Below, one piece after another: positions 8,592-16,522 of a stretch of 35,309 nucleotides of DNA. The notes below the pieces were generated by a model, which worked only from the letters and a program-made list of their open reading frames with translations, made no database searches and was not told where the DNA came from. The stretch spans positions 1 through 35,309 of the forward strand of contig JAFGKD010000118.1 of assembly GCA_016928775.1 (NCBI GenBank), written 5' to 3'. Positions within the stretch are counted from its first letter, which is position 1; each line of letters starts with the position of its first letter. The DNA is from Candidatus Zhuqueibacterota bacterium (GTDB taxonomy: Bacteria; Zhuqueibacterota; Zhuqueibacteria; Residuimicrobiales; Krinioviventaceae). The position numbers and the translations under genes were made by a program.

Positions 8592-11093
8592 CTAAAACTG
8601 AATTTCCAGTATATTCTTTTTCTCGTCTCTTGACGGCTTGAGTCCCTCCAGTTTTTTCCACACTTGTGTATCCGGATCACCGACTTGCAGAGTATACGCA
8701 TCCGTACTGAACACTTTTGGCTTGAACGTGCTGCCTTTGGCGCGAACGATGTATTCCAGCTCACCGGTCTTTTCATTGGTCAGTTCAAAAACGGGATTAT
8801 CCAGCCCATCAATCTTGAGTGTCGGTAAATATGCCACGGCGGCTCGGCCGTCATTATCAAACTGACTCAAAACAAGCGGCCACCCCGGGAATTGATTGTC
8901 CGGATGTGGCGTTGTCACATCGATATTGAAGTGCCAGGCTTCTACTGTTATCGTTCTTTCGATTTGATCAAAGGTAATGATGCCATATCCGGAGGATTTA
9001 TCCTGCCCGTGATCATAGCGGGGAGACTGGCGTGGTTCATCCACCGGATTACCGACGGCGTACACATAATTTGGATTGCCAAAGCCATCATAAAACTCAC
9101 CGGTATTCGGCAGACCGTGTTCCGGCGGATTTACGATGTCGATGCCAACCTGTTCAGGCAAAAAGCGTCTCTCGTAACCCACATAAATCGCCGGCGTGCA
9201 AAACGCCCAACTGCCGTCGCGGAAATCGTCGATGCCATATTGAATCAGTGTTGGCAGATGCTGATCGCCGGCAATGTGAAAAGCAAATGCCTTGCGCATC
9301 AGGTCCAGCGCTTGGTTTCGCGACGTTTGCGGCCAACCACCGGAATCGAGATCAGCGACTAGCACCATTTTTTCGCCGCCGTGGTGCGTCGCGGCGTTCA
9401 TAAAAATTGTCTGGCTGAGCAGAACCTTCATATCCGCGCCGCGCCAATCGCGAATCCAGTTTTCGAGGAATTCCATTTGGCGATCGCCGAGTAACTCTAG
9501 CCCCGGCTCATCCAGCGCGAATGGATCCGGCAGTACTTGTTTGAGATGATCTGCGCGTCCCGGCCACCACGCCACTTTTTGTGGCCCGGATTTAAAAATA
9601 CGGTCAGAAACAATGGCAAAGCTGATGCGACCATATATCAGATCCGTGTACCACACGCTGATGCCCTGGGCCATAGGCGTTGGATCATACGGATCGGGCA
9701 GATGCGAACACTGGGTTTTATGTACGACCTCGACCATCTCAGCTGGCTGCACATAGCCGCCGCTCGAATCAGTCAGGCGCTGCCATTGCTCAATCGGATT
9801 ATTCACGCCGCCTTCACCCCATAGATTGCCTTGAAAGACATCATGATCGTCAGGAGTGCAGACTGTGGGTCGATTGCGCATCAGATCACCAAATGCCCAA
9901 CCAAACATATAAAATTTACCGAGATAATTGGTGATCGCCAGATCTGCCGGAAAACGATAGATGCCATAGCCGCCATTGCTTTCGTAAATTTGATCGCCGG
10001 AAAAGTAGAGCATATCAGGATCATGCGTCGAGAGGTTTTTAACAAGCGGTGTGTAGGGAAAACCGCTGCCAAATTGGCATGTCATGCCGCCAAGCACCAG
10101 CGGTTTGTCCACAGGATCATGGCGGATCACGCCGGTGTAATAGGAAACAGCACCTGCATTATCCTCATAGACCAAACGATATGGCGTGTCTTTTGTAGCG
10201 TCCCAATTTTCGATTTTAAACACCGCGACAAAAGCATTGGAATCAATGGGCGCCTCGGCAACCGTTTGCCAACCGTCATTATCGAGTTGAAGCTGAACCG
10301 TTTGAGTATCATTCGTTCCAATAGGTGGCATATGGGCGGTCATTTTCATCACACCACGGCTGAGGGTATACATGGACCAAAGGATTGGGCCAAAAGCATT
10401 GTCCGGCTCATTTTGTAGTTTGGATCCACTTAGACTCAGATCATCAAACCAAAAACAGGCGAGATTTTCCACCTCCCACCTGTCAGGGTGCGAGTTGAAC
10501 AGAGCGATTAAACCACGCATATCTTCTATTTCACTTTCTGCCAATCCTGCAAATACGCCATTCACATCTTTGGCTTCCAAAAAAACATCATATCCGTTGT
10601 CGGATGAACTGGCTGTAACCTTGAGAGTAAAATCGGTGACATCAAAATTAGCCGGAAGGTCCATTTTTGCAGGTCCAAGCACGAGCTGCCTCTCCGAGCT
10701 CACCCCGACATCGAGTCCGTGACCGTGATAGCACAAGGCCCTTACATCCTGATCTTCTTCATCCCATATGCCCAGACGAAGCCCGGCTGTCGCGGGTTTG
10801 CCGGCCTTGAACAATCCCATGCGAACCGAGACCGAGACATCTCCTTCACCCTCTTTGATGAAGGCTGTCAACACATTGACACGCATGTTGCTGCGTTTGC
10901 CGATGCACTCGAGACGTCCGTTTTTTACCTGCCAATCCTCGAGCGGAACAGACCAAAAATCCGCACCAATCCAGGTACGATCCACGGTGTCAAAATCAGC
11001 CTGAAACGACTGGCTCGCCTTTTCTGAGTCACACGTCAAAACAACCAGAAAGGATAAAAAAAGAAACAGGACTCGTTTTTTTAACTGAAGCAT
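8592..11093 (-). CDS. PhoD-like metallophosphoesterase with N-terminal beta-sandwich domain
   Basis: This 833-residue protein has a signal peptide or lipoprotein leader (LFLFLSFLVVLTC; Cys21 could be lipidated, although Thr at -1 is unusual). Roughly residues 25-225 look like a concanavalin-type jelly roll (FDTVDRTWIGADFWSVP and later WFDDLSLSG). A fibronectin-like linker follows, then a PhoD/alkaline phosphatase D catalytic region. The metal-ligand strings are YFSGDQIYE, TPDDHDVFQGN and FHIAGDQHLP. PhoD enzymes hydrolyse phosphodiesters or phosphomonoesters, but many large exported homologues sit in carbohydrate clusters and lack a known substrate. The ATG at 11093 has GAGGGAG 8 nt upstream; an in-frame ATG 39 bp earlier has no ribosome-binding site. 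Its position between the porin and GH26-like genes suggests it removes phosphate substituents from the glycan or its products, which is inference. Confidence 0.75.
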   Translation of the reverse strand: MLQLKKRVLFLFLSFLVVLTCDSEKASQSFQADFDTVDRTWIGADFWSVPLEDWQVKNGRLECIGKRSNMRVNVLTAFIKEGEGDVSVSVRMGLFKAGKPATAGLRLGIWDEEDQDVRALCYHGHGLDVGVSSERQLVLGPAKMDLPANFDVTDFTLKVTASSSDNGYDVFLEAKDVNGVFAGLAESEIEDMRGLIALFNSHPDRWEVENLACFWFDDLSLSGSKLQNEPDNAFGPILWSMYTLSRGVMKMTAHMPPIGTNDTQTVQLQLDNDGWQTVAEAPIDSNAFVAVFKIENWDATKDTPYRLVYEDNAGAVSYYTGVIRHDPVDKPLVLGGMTCQFGSGFPYTPLVKNLSTHDPDMLYFSGDQIYESNGGYGIYRFPADLAITNYLGKFYMFGWAFGDLMRNRPTVCTPDDHDVFQGNLWGEGGVNNPIEQWQRLTDSSGGYVQPAEMVEVVHKTQCSHLPDPYDPTPMAQGISVWYTDLIYGRISFAIVSDRIFKSGPQKVAWWPGRADHLKQVLPDPFALDEPGLELLGDRQMEFLENWIRDWRGADMKVLLSQTIFMNAATHHGGEKMVLVADLDSGGWPQTSRNQALDLMRKAFAFHIAGDQHLPTLIQYGIDDFRDGSWAFCTPAIYVGYERRFLPEQVGIDIVNPPEHGLPNTGEFYDGFGNPNYVYAVGNPVDEPRQSPRYDHGQDKSSGYGIITFDQIERTITVEAWHFNIDVTTPHPDNQFPGWPLVLSQFDNDGRAAVAYLPTLKIDGLDNPVFELTNEKTGELEYIVRAKGSTFKPKVFSTDAYTLQVGDPDTQVWKKLEGLKPSRDEKKNILEIQF

Positions 11094-11295
11094 GGCGCTT
11101 ACTCCCTCTTTCGTAGAATGTAAAATTGACATTTAAAGGAATATAAGGATTCTTTAGCACAAAATCGACCTGGAGATGGAAATTTCTCCACAACCATCCC
11201 GCTAAGCATTAAATATATTTCTGTTTGGACAGGAACTTGCATGCCATTCCAGGAGTAGACGTTAAAAGACTCTCGATCAACTTTTGGAGACAAAG

Positions 11296-12387
11296 ATGTT
11301 AAAAAAATCGGGCATTCTGCTCATTTTGTTAGCGGCAGGAATTTTATTATTCGCAACATGCAAAAATGATGTCACTGAACCTACAAAAGAAGAGCCGACT
11401 GTTGAAAGCGGTCCCATGTTCGAACCACCGGATGGCGAATGTTTGTTCATCCTGGGTCAGGCGGATAATGCGTCAATGGAAGCCTATATGAATAAACTCC
11501 GCAAAGATCCGGCACCGGCCGGATTTGCCTATTATACCAGCTTGTCCGATGGTGCGGTGCAAAAGGATATGCCGCGCTATAAAGCATTTTTGGACAAATA
11601 CCCGAACACGGTTTTGCAATTGGCCATCTGGACTGGCGAACGGCAGTGGGGTAATCCCGGTTATTATCTGGATGACATCGTTCGCGGCCGCTATGATCAA
11701 AATATCAATGCGTTGGCCGCCGCGTGCAAATCCTTTGGCAAACCTGTTTTTATTCGATTTGGCTACGAATTTGACGGCTGGCACAATGCCTATCCACCGG
11801 ACAAATATATTGCGGCGTATCGATATTTTGTCAACAAGATGCGCGATCTGAACGTCGAGAACGTCGCGTATGTCTGGCACTCTTGGGGCGCTGCCCCGTA
11901 CTATGGCGACGATGACTTTCCTCAATACTATCCACCACTCCCCAATGGGCAAAAGAAAACACATGAACTATGGTATCCCGGAGACGATTATGTGGATTGG
12001 CTGGCGCTCTCTGTATTCGGCATTGGCTGGGGTGATTTGAGCACGAATGATGTCGTGCAGTGGCTGATCACTTTTGCGGAAAACCACGACAAGCCAGTCA
12101 TGTTGGCCGAAGCCGCTGCCATCAAAACCTCTGACAGGCGCGACACCAACTGGGTGATCCCAAACATCAACTGGTTTCAGCATGTATTTGCACTGTGCGA
12201 AGACGAGGCGGTCAAGGCGTTCACCTATATCAATGTTGACTGGGAAGAGCAAAATAGCAGCAGCACCTGGGGCGATACGCAAATTCAGAATGCGCCGCAC
12301 AATGTGATTGTTTATTGGCTTGAACAAAGCGCATCATTTCTGCATGCTACGCCAGATCTATATACAAAAATTGGCTATTCACCATAA
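11296..12387 (+). CDS. GH26-like glycoside hydrolase (mannanase-type fold), lipoprotein
   Basis: This 363-residue protein has a lipoprotein leader ending LLFATC (Cys22) and a Thr/Glu-rich linker to about residue 45. The rest reads as a TIM barrel of the GH26 type. Glu158 in FIRFGYEFDGWHN fits the acid/base position, and Glu272 in KPVMLAEAAA fits the nucleophile at the end of a beta strand. The YPGDDYVDWLALSVFG segment before it is characteristic of GH26 beta-mannanases and related enzymes. The start at ATG 11296 has GGAG 6 nt upstream. It is divergent from the phosphoesterase gene. GH26 enzymes cut beta-mannan, mixed-linkage glucan or xylan, so with GH38 nearby a mannose-containing polymer is the simplest guess. 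Remote similarity to other clan GH-A families cannot be excluded by eye. Confidence 0.65.
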   Translation: MLKKSGILLILLAAGILLFATCKNDVTEPTKEEPTVESGPMFEPPDGECLFILGQADNASMEAYMNKLRKDPAPAGFAYYTSLSDGAVQKDMPRYKAFLDKYPNTVLQLAIWTGERQWGNPGYYLDDIVRGRYDQNINALAAACKSFGKPVFIRFGYEFDGWHNAYPPDKYIAAYRYFVNKMRDLNVENVAYVWHSWGAAPYYGDDDFPQYYPPLPNGQKKTHELWYPGDDYVDWLALSVFGIGWGDLSTNDVVQWLITFAENHDKPVMLAEAAAIKTSDRRDTNWVIPNINWFQHVFALCEDEAVKAFTYINVDWEEQNSSSTWGDTQIQNAPHNVIVYWLEQSASFLHATPDLYTKIGYSP

Positions 12388-12422
12388 AGAGCTCCTGATG
12401 GTGTAAAGAAACTTCTATTTCG

Positions 12423-12443
12423 TTCCGCCGTTCTCCGGCGGAA
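12423..12443. repeat. Short GC-rich hairpin after the GH26-like gene
   Basis: TTCCGCCG and CGGCGGAA form an 8-bp perfect stem around a 5-nt loop. No T-run follows, so it is a weak terminator candidate or a REP-like palindrome. It starts 36 bp after the GH26-like stop codon. Confidence 0.5.
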
Positions 12444-12523
12444 TGCAGTGCTAACGCTCCGCGTCCGGTGAACACTCGGTATTTCGGATTTATCATCTGA
12501 TAATCATATTTTTAAAGAAATCT

Positions 12524-12556
12524 CAAAATCTTGTCAATCCTGTTGATCCTGTCTGA
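12524..12556 (+). repeat. Short dispersed intergenic word (AATCCTGT-type)
   Basis: The stretch contains CAATCCTGTTGATCCTGTC, two near copies of an ATCCTGT word. A related string, AATCCTGTAATCCTGTCGAA, occurs at 14519-14540. Both lie in gaps next to the DUF5060/DUF4038 gene. The ribosome-binding site of that gene follows directly. Confidence 0.4.
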
Positions 12557-12571
12557 AAAGAGGTACTAAAA

Positions 12572-14251
12572 ATGCAAAAGACTGTTTTCATTGTACTAAC
12601 TATACTGCTGCTATCCTTGCCAACCGTTGGAGAACAAATCGACCAATTTGGTTTTTATGAAGCATCGTTCCAGTCCGCCGGCCAATACGACAATCCCTTC
12701 ACCGATCTTGCCCCACAAGCGACAATCGCTCGCGCGGACGGCTTGACCTGGAAGATACCGTTGTTTTGGGATGGCAATTCAACCTGGAAACTGCGCATCA
12801 GGCCGGATGCACCCGGTGAGTGGTCATTTACAGTCCAGTCGAAAGATGTGGGCTTGGCGGGGCAAACCGGTTCTTTCACATGTGTCGAATCTGATCGCCG
12901 TGGCAGCATTCAGCAAATGAAAAGCTACGGCCATCACTTTGCCACCCAGGATGGTTCGCCTTTCCTGTTCTGGGGCGATACGGCCTGGGGACTCTTTCTC
13001 AGCCAGGAAGAGGAACAGCTCAATCGACAATCGGTATTTCATTACATCGATAAGCGCGCCTCCGAGGGCATCAATGTCATTCACGCCATGCTGCTCAGCG
13101 AGGCCGGCTGGGGCAACGAAGGCGGAAATCCGTTTTTTGATCTGAGTCAGATGAACATCAATCCGGCGTATTGGCAGGAAGTAGATGCCCGGTTGGAATA
13201 TCTCAACAAAAAAGGACTCATTGGCGGGCTCGTATTAGCCTGGGGCGACAAGCAAAAACGCGAACCATGGGCCTGGCGTATGTTTCCCGGTGTCGAGGCG
13301 CGTAAGCACTACGCCGGTTACATTGCCGCTCGTTATGGCGCTTACGATGTTTATTTCATCCTTGCCGGTGAGTGGAACGCCGAGGTCAATACACGCGACA
13401 ACGCAACGCGGGAAGCAGTGAAAGCAGAGTTTTTTGAAATTGGTGACGCTTTTGAGGAGGCCGATGCGCACGATCGTATGATCGGCATCCATCCCATGAC
13501 CCGCGATGGTAGTGTGCGCGAGTTCAACGCGGCGGACTGGATGTCGTTTGGCGATTATCAACAAAATTATCCGTTTGTGCACGAACGACTGCTGCAATCG
13601 CGTTCTTTTAACAAGCCAATCGTCAACTCCGAATATGGCTATTTTTTGCGCGATGCCTCGGGCGATGGCACGGTCGATAAACACAACAGCTTTACGCCAG
13701 ATGATATGCGCTTCGTCACCTGGGACATCATTTTGGCCGGCGCTTATCCGATAACTGGTTATGGCACAACGTATATGGGCGGCTATCGCGATCCCGGCCC
13801 GTTCAATCCGGACGATCCGCGCAACGATGCCTGGAGCCAACAATATCGTTTTGCCAAAGAGTTTTTAGCTGGACAGGAATGGTGGAAACTGCAGCCCATG
13901 GATGAGCTGATCAGCTCCACCCAGCCGCGGAGCAAGGAGCGCGACGTTGAGGTGCGCATGAGTCCAGCCAGAACACGCCAGGTGCGGCGACCGGCGTTGA
14001 CTACGTATTGGTTGTTAGCTGATCCGGGACTAACTTACGTGCTTTATGCCAGAGGCGTGACAAAGAAAATAGCCCTCTCTGTCCATTCGGATGATGAGGG
14101 CCTTTATGCGGCTCATGTGGTCAATCCCCGTACCGGCGAGATAAAAGTCAAAGGTGAATTTAGCGTGAGCGATACTTTCAAATGGATACCACCTGACAAC
14201 CAGGATTGGGTGCTTTTACTGACATCGCTGAATTCCCGGGATGTTCGGTAA
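12572..14251 (+). CDS. Exported DUF5060/DUF4038 glycoside hydrolase
   Basis: This 559-residue protein has a clear signal peptide (MQKTVFIVLTILLLSLPTVG). Residues about 22-105 are a DUF5060 beta-sandwich (FYEASFQSAGQYDNPFTD, PLFWDGNSTWKLRI, PGEWSFTV). Residues about 115-470 are a DUF4038 TIM barrel, opening with FLFWGDTAWGLF, a signature of this clan. Glu267 in ILAGEWNAEV and Glu354 in IVNSEYGYF are placed as acid/base and nucleophile. A C-terminal beta domain (LYAAHVVNPRTGEIKVKGEF) completes the usual architecture. Characterised relatives include apiosidases and other glycosidases acting on plant or algal polysaccharides, so the substrate cannot be named. The ATG follows AGAGG by 8 nt. It lies downstream of the GH26-like gene on the same strand, 184 bp away. 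Confidence 0.8.
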   Translation: MQKTVFIVLTILLLSLPTVGEQIDQFGFYEASFQSAGQYDNPFTDLAPQATIARADGLTWKIPLFWDGNSTWKLRIRPDAPGEWSFTVQSKDVGLAGQTGSFTCVESDRRGSIQQMKSYGHHFATQDGSPFLFWGDTAWGLFLSQEEEQLNRQSVFHYIDKRASEGINVIHAMLLSEAGWGNEGGNPFFDLSQMNINPAYWQEVDARLEYLNKKGLIGGLVLAWGDKQKREPWAWRMFPGVEARKHYAGYIAARYGAYDVYFILAGEWNAEVNTRDNATREAVKAEFFEIGDAFEEADAHDRMIGIHPMTRDGSVREFNAADWMSFGDYQQNYPFVHERLLQSRSFNKPIVNSEYGYFLRDASGDGTVDKHNSFTPDDMRFVTWDIILAGAYPITGYGTTYMGGYRDPGPFNPDDPRNDAWSQQYRFAKEFLAGQEWWKLQPMDELISSTQPRSKERDVEVRMSPARTRQVRRPALTTYWLLADPGLTYVLYARGVTKKIALSVHSDDEGLYAAHVVNPRTGEIKVKGEFSVSDTFKWIPPDNQDWVLLLTSLNSRDVR

Positions 14252-14386
14252 CATGACGTGCCATAGCGATTCGGCCTTTTATATTATTGTTTGAAGAAAG
14301 GTGAACTGCGTAAAGCTCGGATAATGCGTCTGCTGCGGTGAGGAAAAAGTGATGCAGGGTAATCTAAACCAGGGAGAGAGGTTCAT

Positions 14387-14479
14387 ATGACTCGAACAAA
14401 GAATCGATCAAAAACCTGTGCATTGTTGTTTTTATACGTCACAGTTTTTCTTTTGATTAATTTATGCGTAAAAAATTAA
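14387..14479 (+). CDS. Tiny ORF encoding only a signal-peptide-like segment
   Basis: The 30-codon ORF reads MTRTKNRSKT, then a hydrophobic stretch CALLFLYVTVFLLINLC, then VKN and stop. It has an excellent ribosome-binding site (AGGGAGAGAGG, 5 nt before the ATG). The composition is that of a signal peptide or lipoprotein leader (LINLC) with no mature domain. It is either a small membrane peptide or the leader of an exported protein whose body was lost. In-frame translation past the stop reaches another stop within 20 codons. It lies downstream of the DUF4038 gene on the same strand. Whether it is translated is unknown. Confidence 0.4.
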   Translation: MTRTKNRSKTCALLFLYVTVFLLINLCVKN

Positions 14480-14518
14480 ATGTATATATATGGATATAGT
14501 TTTGCCAAATACTCGGGT

Positions 14519-14540
14519 GAAATCCTGTAATCCTGTCGAA
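14519..14540 (+). repeat. Second copy of the AATCCTGT word
   Basis: AATCCTGTAATCCTGTCGAA is closely similar to the string at 12524-12556. It may be part of a dispersed intergenic repeat, but only two copies are visible here. Confidence 0.35.
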
Positions 14541-14678
14541 CGCTTTTTATGCTTCCACTCGATTCTCTAAAGTCGATTTGACCAAGACCAGAAAGAACAT
14601 CATTATGAAAAAGTTGATCCAAACGAAACGAGCTGTTTTGACCCTTTTGATCTTTTTTTGTATTATCAGCAAATCACA

Positions 14679-15767
14679 TCAAAAAACAAAGGAAATAAAA
14701 AATAGTAAAAGAAAACTTGCTGAAAACAGCCAACGAGACCACAGATCGATTTTTCGTGCCACAGCGGCATGCTTTTTTGCAGCCACGGCGCTCGTGACAA
14801 TCGACTCCGCCAACGCCAAAAATACAAAGATTGTTGATCCCAAAATAAAGGTATCGATTCTGGTCAAGTATGAAATTTTCGGTAAAAGATACCCCAAACT
14901 AAATTGAAAGGCGACGACCGTGATGACGGATGCGGTTGATATAGTGACTTGCGCACCCAGTTTAGCCGGATCAATCCAGAACACCGCAAATGCCATCAAG
15001 ACAATCAAAGTGAGCGGCACGACAATTTTCCAGGTGTAATAACCGGCGTGGCGCCGCGCTTTGAATAAAAAACTGAGCGAAGAAAGACTCACAGACCGTG
15101 ACGTGTCTATAGAAAAAAATGTCATCGGTGCATTTTGTGCGGACTCGGACGTTATGGACCAGTCTGCGATGGTGAGCTCCTCTTGTGTCCCACTCCGCGA
15201 GGGATCAAAAACAAATTCCAAATCATCGCTTGAATACCTGCCGGATGTGCCCAAAATAATTGACAGCATCTGTGTGTCTATGGGGAAATCTTTTAAAGCG
15301 AATTTTGTCGTGAACTCGCCGACATATCTTTGTACAGTGCTGACATCTCCTTGATCATTGATTTCCACAAAACCGTCGTATAGTTTTTCAAATTTTTGGC
15401 TGTTGAGAAACCTGATGTCGGGATGCCATATATCCGCGAGTCCATAATGCGCCGGCATTGATTTTTCGTTTCGAGATTTTAATGTCAATCTTGAATCATG
15501 CCATTGAAGTCGCAGGCTAAAATCTGCTTTAAAGGTTTGCTCTGCTGTATTAATACTTGCAATATCGAACAAGAAAAAACCGACAAATACTTTTATTTTC
15601 TCTTCGCCAAGCTGTAACATTTCAGACGGTGGCTTTTTCAGGTCGAGTGACGGAGGATACAGCGTACTCGATGTGTCGTGCTCTGATCCAATACATGCAA
15701 CCGTCACAAAATTAAGAGACACAACAGTCAATGCAAACAACAATTCATTCAAGCGCTTTTTTACCAT
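14679..15767 (-). CDS. Pentameric ligand-gated ion channel (Cys-loop receptor superfamily)
   Basis: This 362-residue protein has a leader (about 1-25, ending VTVAC) and a beta-rich extracellular domain (about 45-240). WHPDIRFLN (115-123) is the conserved W-x-P-D segment. FALKDFPIDTQ (156-166) is the Cys-loop equivalent, without the two cysteines, as in other prokaryotic members. Four membrane helices follow: TM1 243-265 (YYTWKIVVPLTL), TM2 271-292 (GAQVTISTASV), TM3 299-327 and TM4 345-362 ending at the C-terminus. The TM3-TM4 loop is short, as in GLIC and ELIC. Aligned from memory to GLIC, the -2' Glu is Gly271, 2' is Thr275, 6' is Ala279 and 9' is Ile282. The channel should form a pentamer in the inner membrane gated by a periplasmic ligand or protons; ion selectivity is unknown. 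ATG 15767 has a weak GGAAAG upstream. It is last in a leftward set with the barrel and DUF3943 genes. Confidence 0.9.
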   Translation of the reverse strand: MVKKRLNELLFALTVVSLNFVTVACIGSEHDTSSTLYPPSLDLKKPPSEMLQLGEEKIKVFVGFFLFDIASINTAEQTFKADFSLRLQWHDSRLTLKSRNEKSMPAHYGLADIWHPDIRFLNSQKFEKLYDGFVEINDQGDVSTVQRYVGEFTTKFALKDFPIDTQMLSIILGTSGRYSSDDLEFVFDPSRSGTQEELTIADWSITSESAQNAPMTFFSIDTSRSVSLSSLSFLFKARRHAGYYTWKIVVPLTLIVLMAFAVFWIDPAKLGAQVTISTASVITVVAFQFSLGYLLPKISYLTRIDTFILGSTIFVFLALAESIVTSAVAAKKHAAVARKIDLWSRWLFSASFLLLFFISFVF

Positions 15768-15867
15768 CCACTTTCCAAGTACGGACAAAACATGTAAAAA
15801 TTATATAATCAGTATTTCGTTTGTATTCGTTTTCTCGTCTCCAGATTGCTTTACATTGAATACACTT

Positions 15868-16494
15868 TTACAGGATCCAAATAATCCCGGTTAAGAGTTG
15901 TATTTGCGATACAAATGTTGATTTATGATGAGTAAAGCAGGCCCCAGTATCAGTATTGCAAAAAATATCACCAGCCGGCATATTGCTCATCAGCACGCGT
16001 GTCTGCAGGCGAAATGCAAAGTGCGGTCCAGCAACGAGTTTCACCCCGAGTACAGGGGAGACAACCAGACGTCGTTCTGCTTTGTAATCACCGGCCAGGG
16101 AGAAATCCGCCAGGCCGGCGCTAAATCCGGCAAAGGGACGAATATTTTCTTTCGACCAGTCATACAAAAACCCCAATTGATAATAGCTCACGCTCATATC
16201 TGCCATTTTAGTAATGGTCTCGTTGGCGTGATGATAGTTCATAAAGGTGGGTTGGACATCAAACGACAGTTCGCAGCGCACCTTTGGAGCAATCCAATAG
16301 CTCGCGTACAATCCAAGTGCCGCCGATGCTTTGATGCCGAGGCCGTCCTTCACAACATCATCACCCTCGTCTTTTAGCGACTCGTCAACAGCGCCGCCAA
16401 ATTGGTAGCCGACGGCGCCGCTGAATTCAAAGCGCTGCCCGAATGCCACAGCCGTTAAAACAAACAACAAAAACAAAAGAATGGACTTTTTCAT
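15868..16494 (-). CDS. Small outer-membrane beta-barrel protein
   Basis: This 208-residue protein has a standard signal peptide (MKKSILLFLLFVLTAVAFGQ). The mature sequence starts RFEFSGAVGYQFGG and continues as alternating strands (ASAALGLYASYWIAPKVRCELSFDV, YYQLGFLYDWSKENIRPFAGFSAG), ending in TGIIWIL. This pattern fits an 8-strand OmpA/OmpW-like barrel. A CNTDTGAC segment near the C-terminus could form a disulfide in an extracellular loop. The start at 16494 is chosen from AAGG 6 nt upstream plus the signal peptide; the frame is open far upstream but without a leader. It lies 28 bp after the DUF3943 gene and 100 bp before the channel gene on the same strand, so the three are probably one operon. 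No specific function is readable. Confidence 0.75.
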   Translation of the reverse strand: MKKSILLFLLFVLTAVAFGQRFEFSGAVGYQFGGAVDESLKDEGDDVVKDGLGIKASAALGLYASYWIAPKVRCELSFDVQPTFMNYHHANETITKMADMSVSYYQLGFLYDWSKENIRPFAGFSAGLADFSLAGDYKAERRLVVSPVLGVKLVAGPHFAFRLQTRVLMSNMPAGDIFCNTDTGACFTHHKSTFVSQIQLLTGIIWIL

Positions 16495-16522
16495 GATATC
16501 CCTTTCCCGCGCTGTTTTGGTT

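Larger units (their letters stand above)
14252..14678. other. Gap with one tiny ORF, otherwise AT-rich
   Basis: This 427-bp stretch separates the convergent DUF4038 and ion-channel genes. It contains the 30-codon ORF listed at 14387 and the short repeat at 14519. I see no T-tailed terminator hairpin or other gene. A rightward frame from 14578 is mostly antisense to the channel gene and is not supported. Confidence 0.5.

Noticed and set aside
14578..14907. Rightward frame of 109 codons with a hydrophobic start
   Set aside because: Most of it is antisense to the TM3-TM4 region of the well-supported ion channel gene, the product is low-complexity Lys/Asn-rich, and it matches no family.
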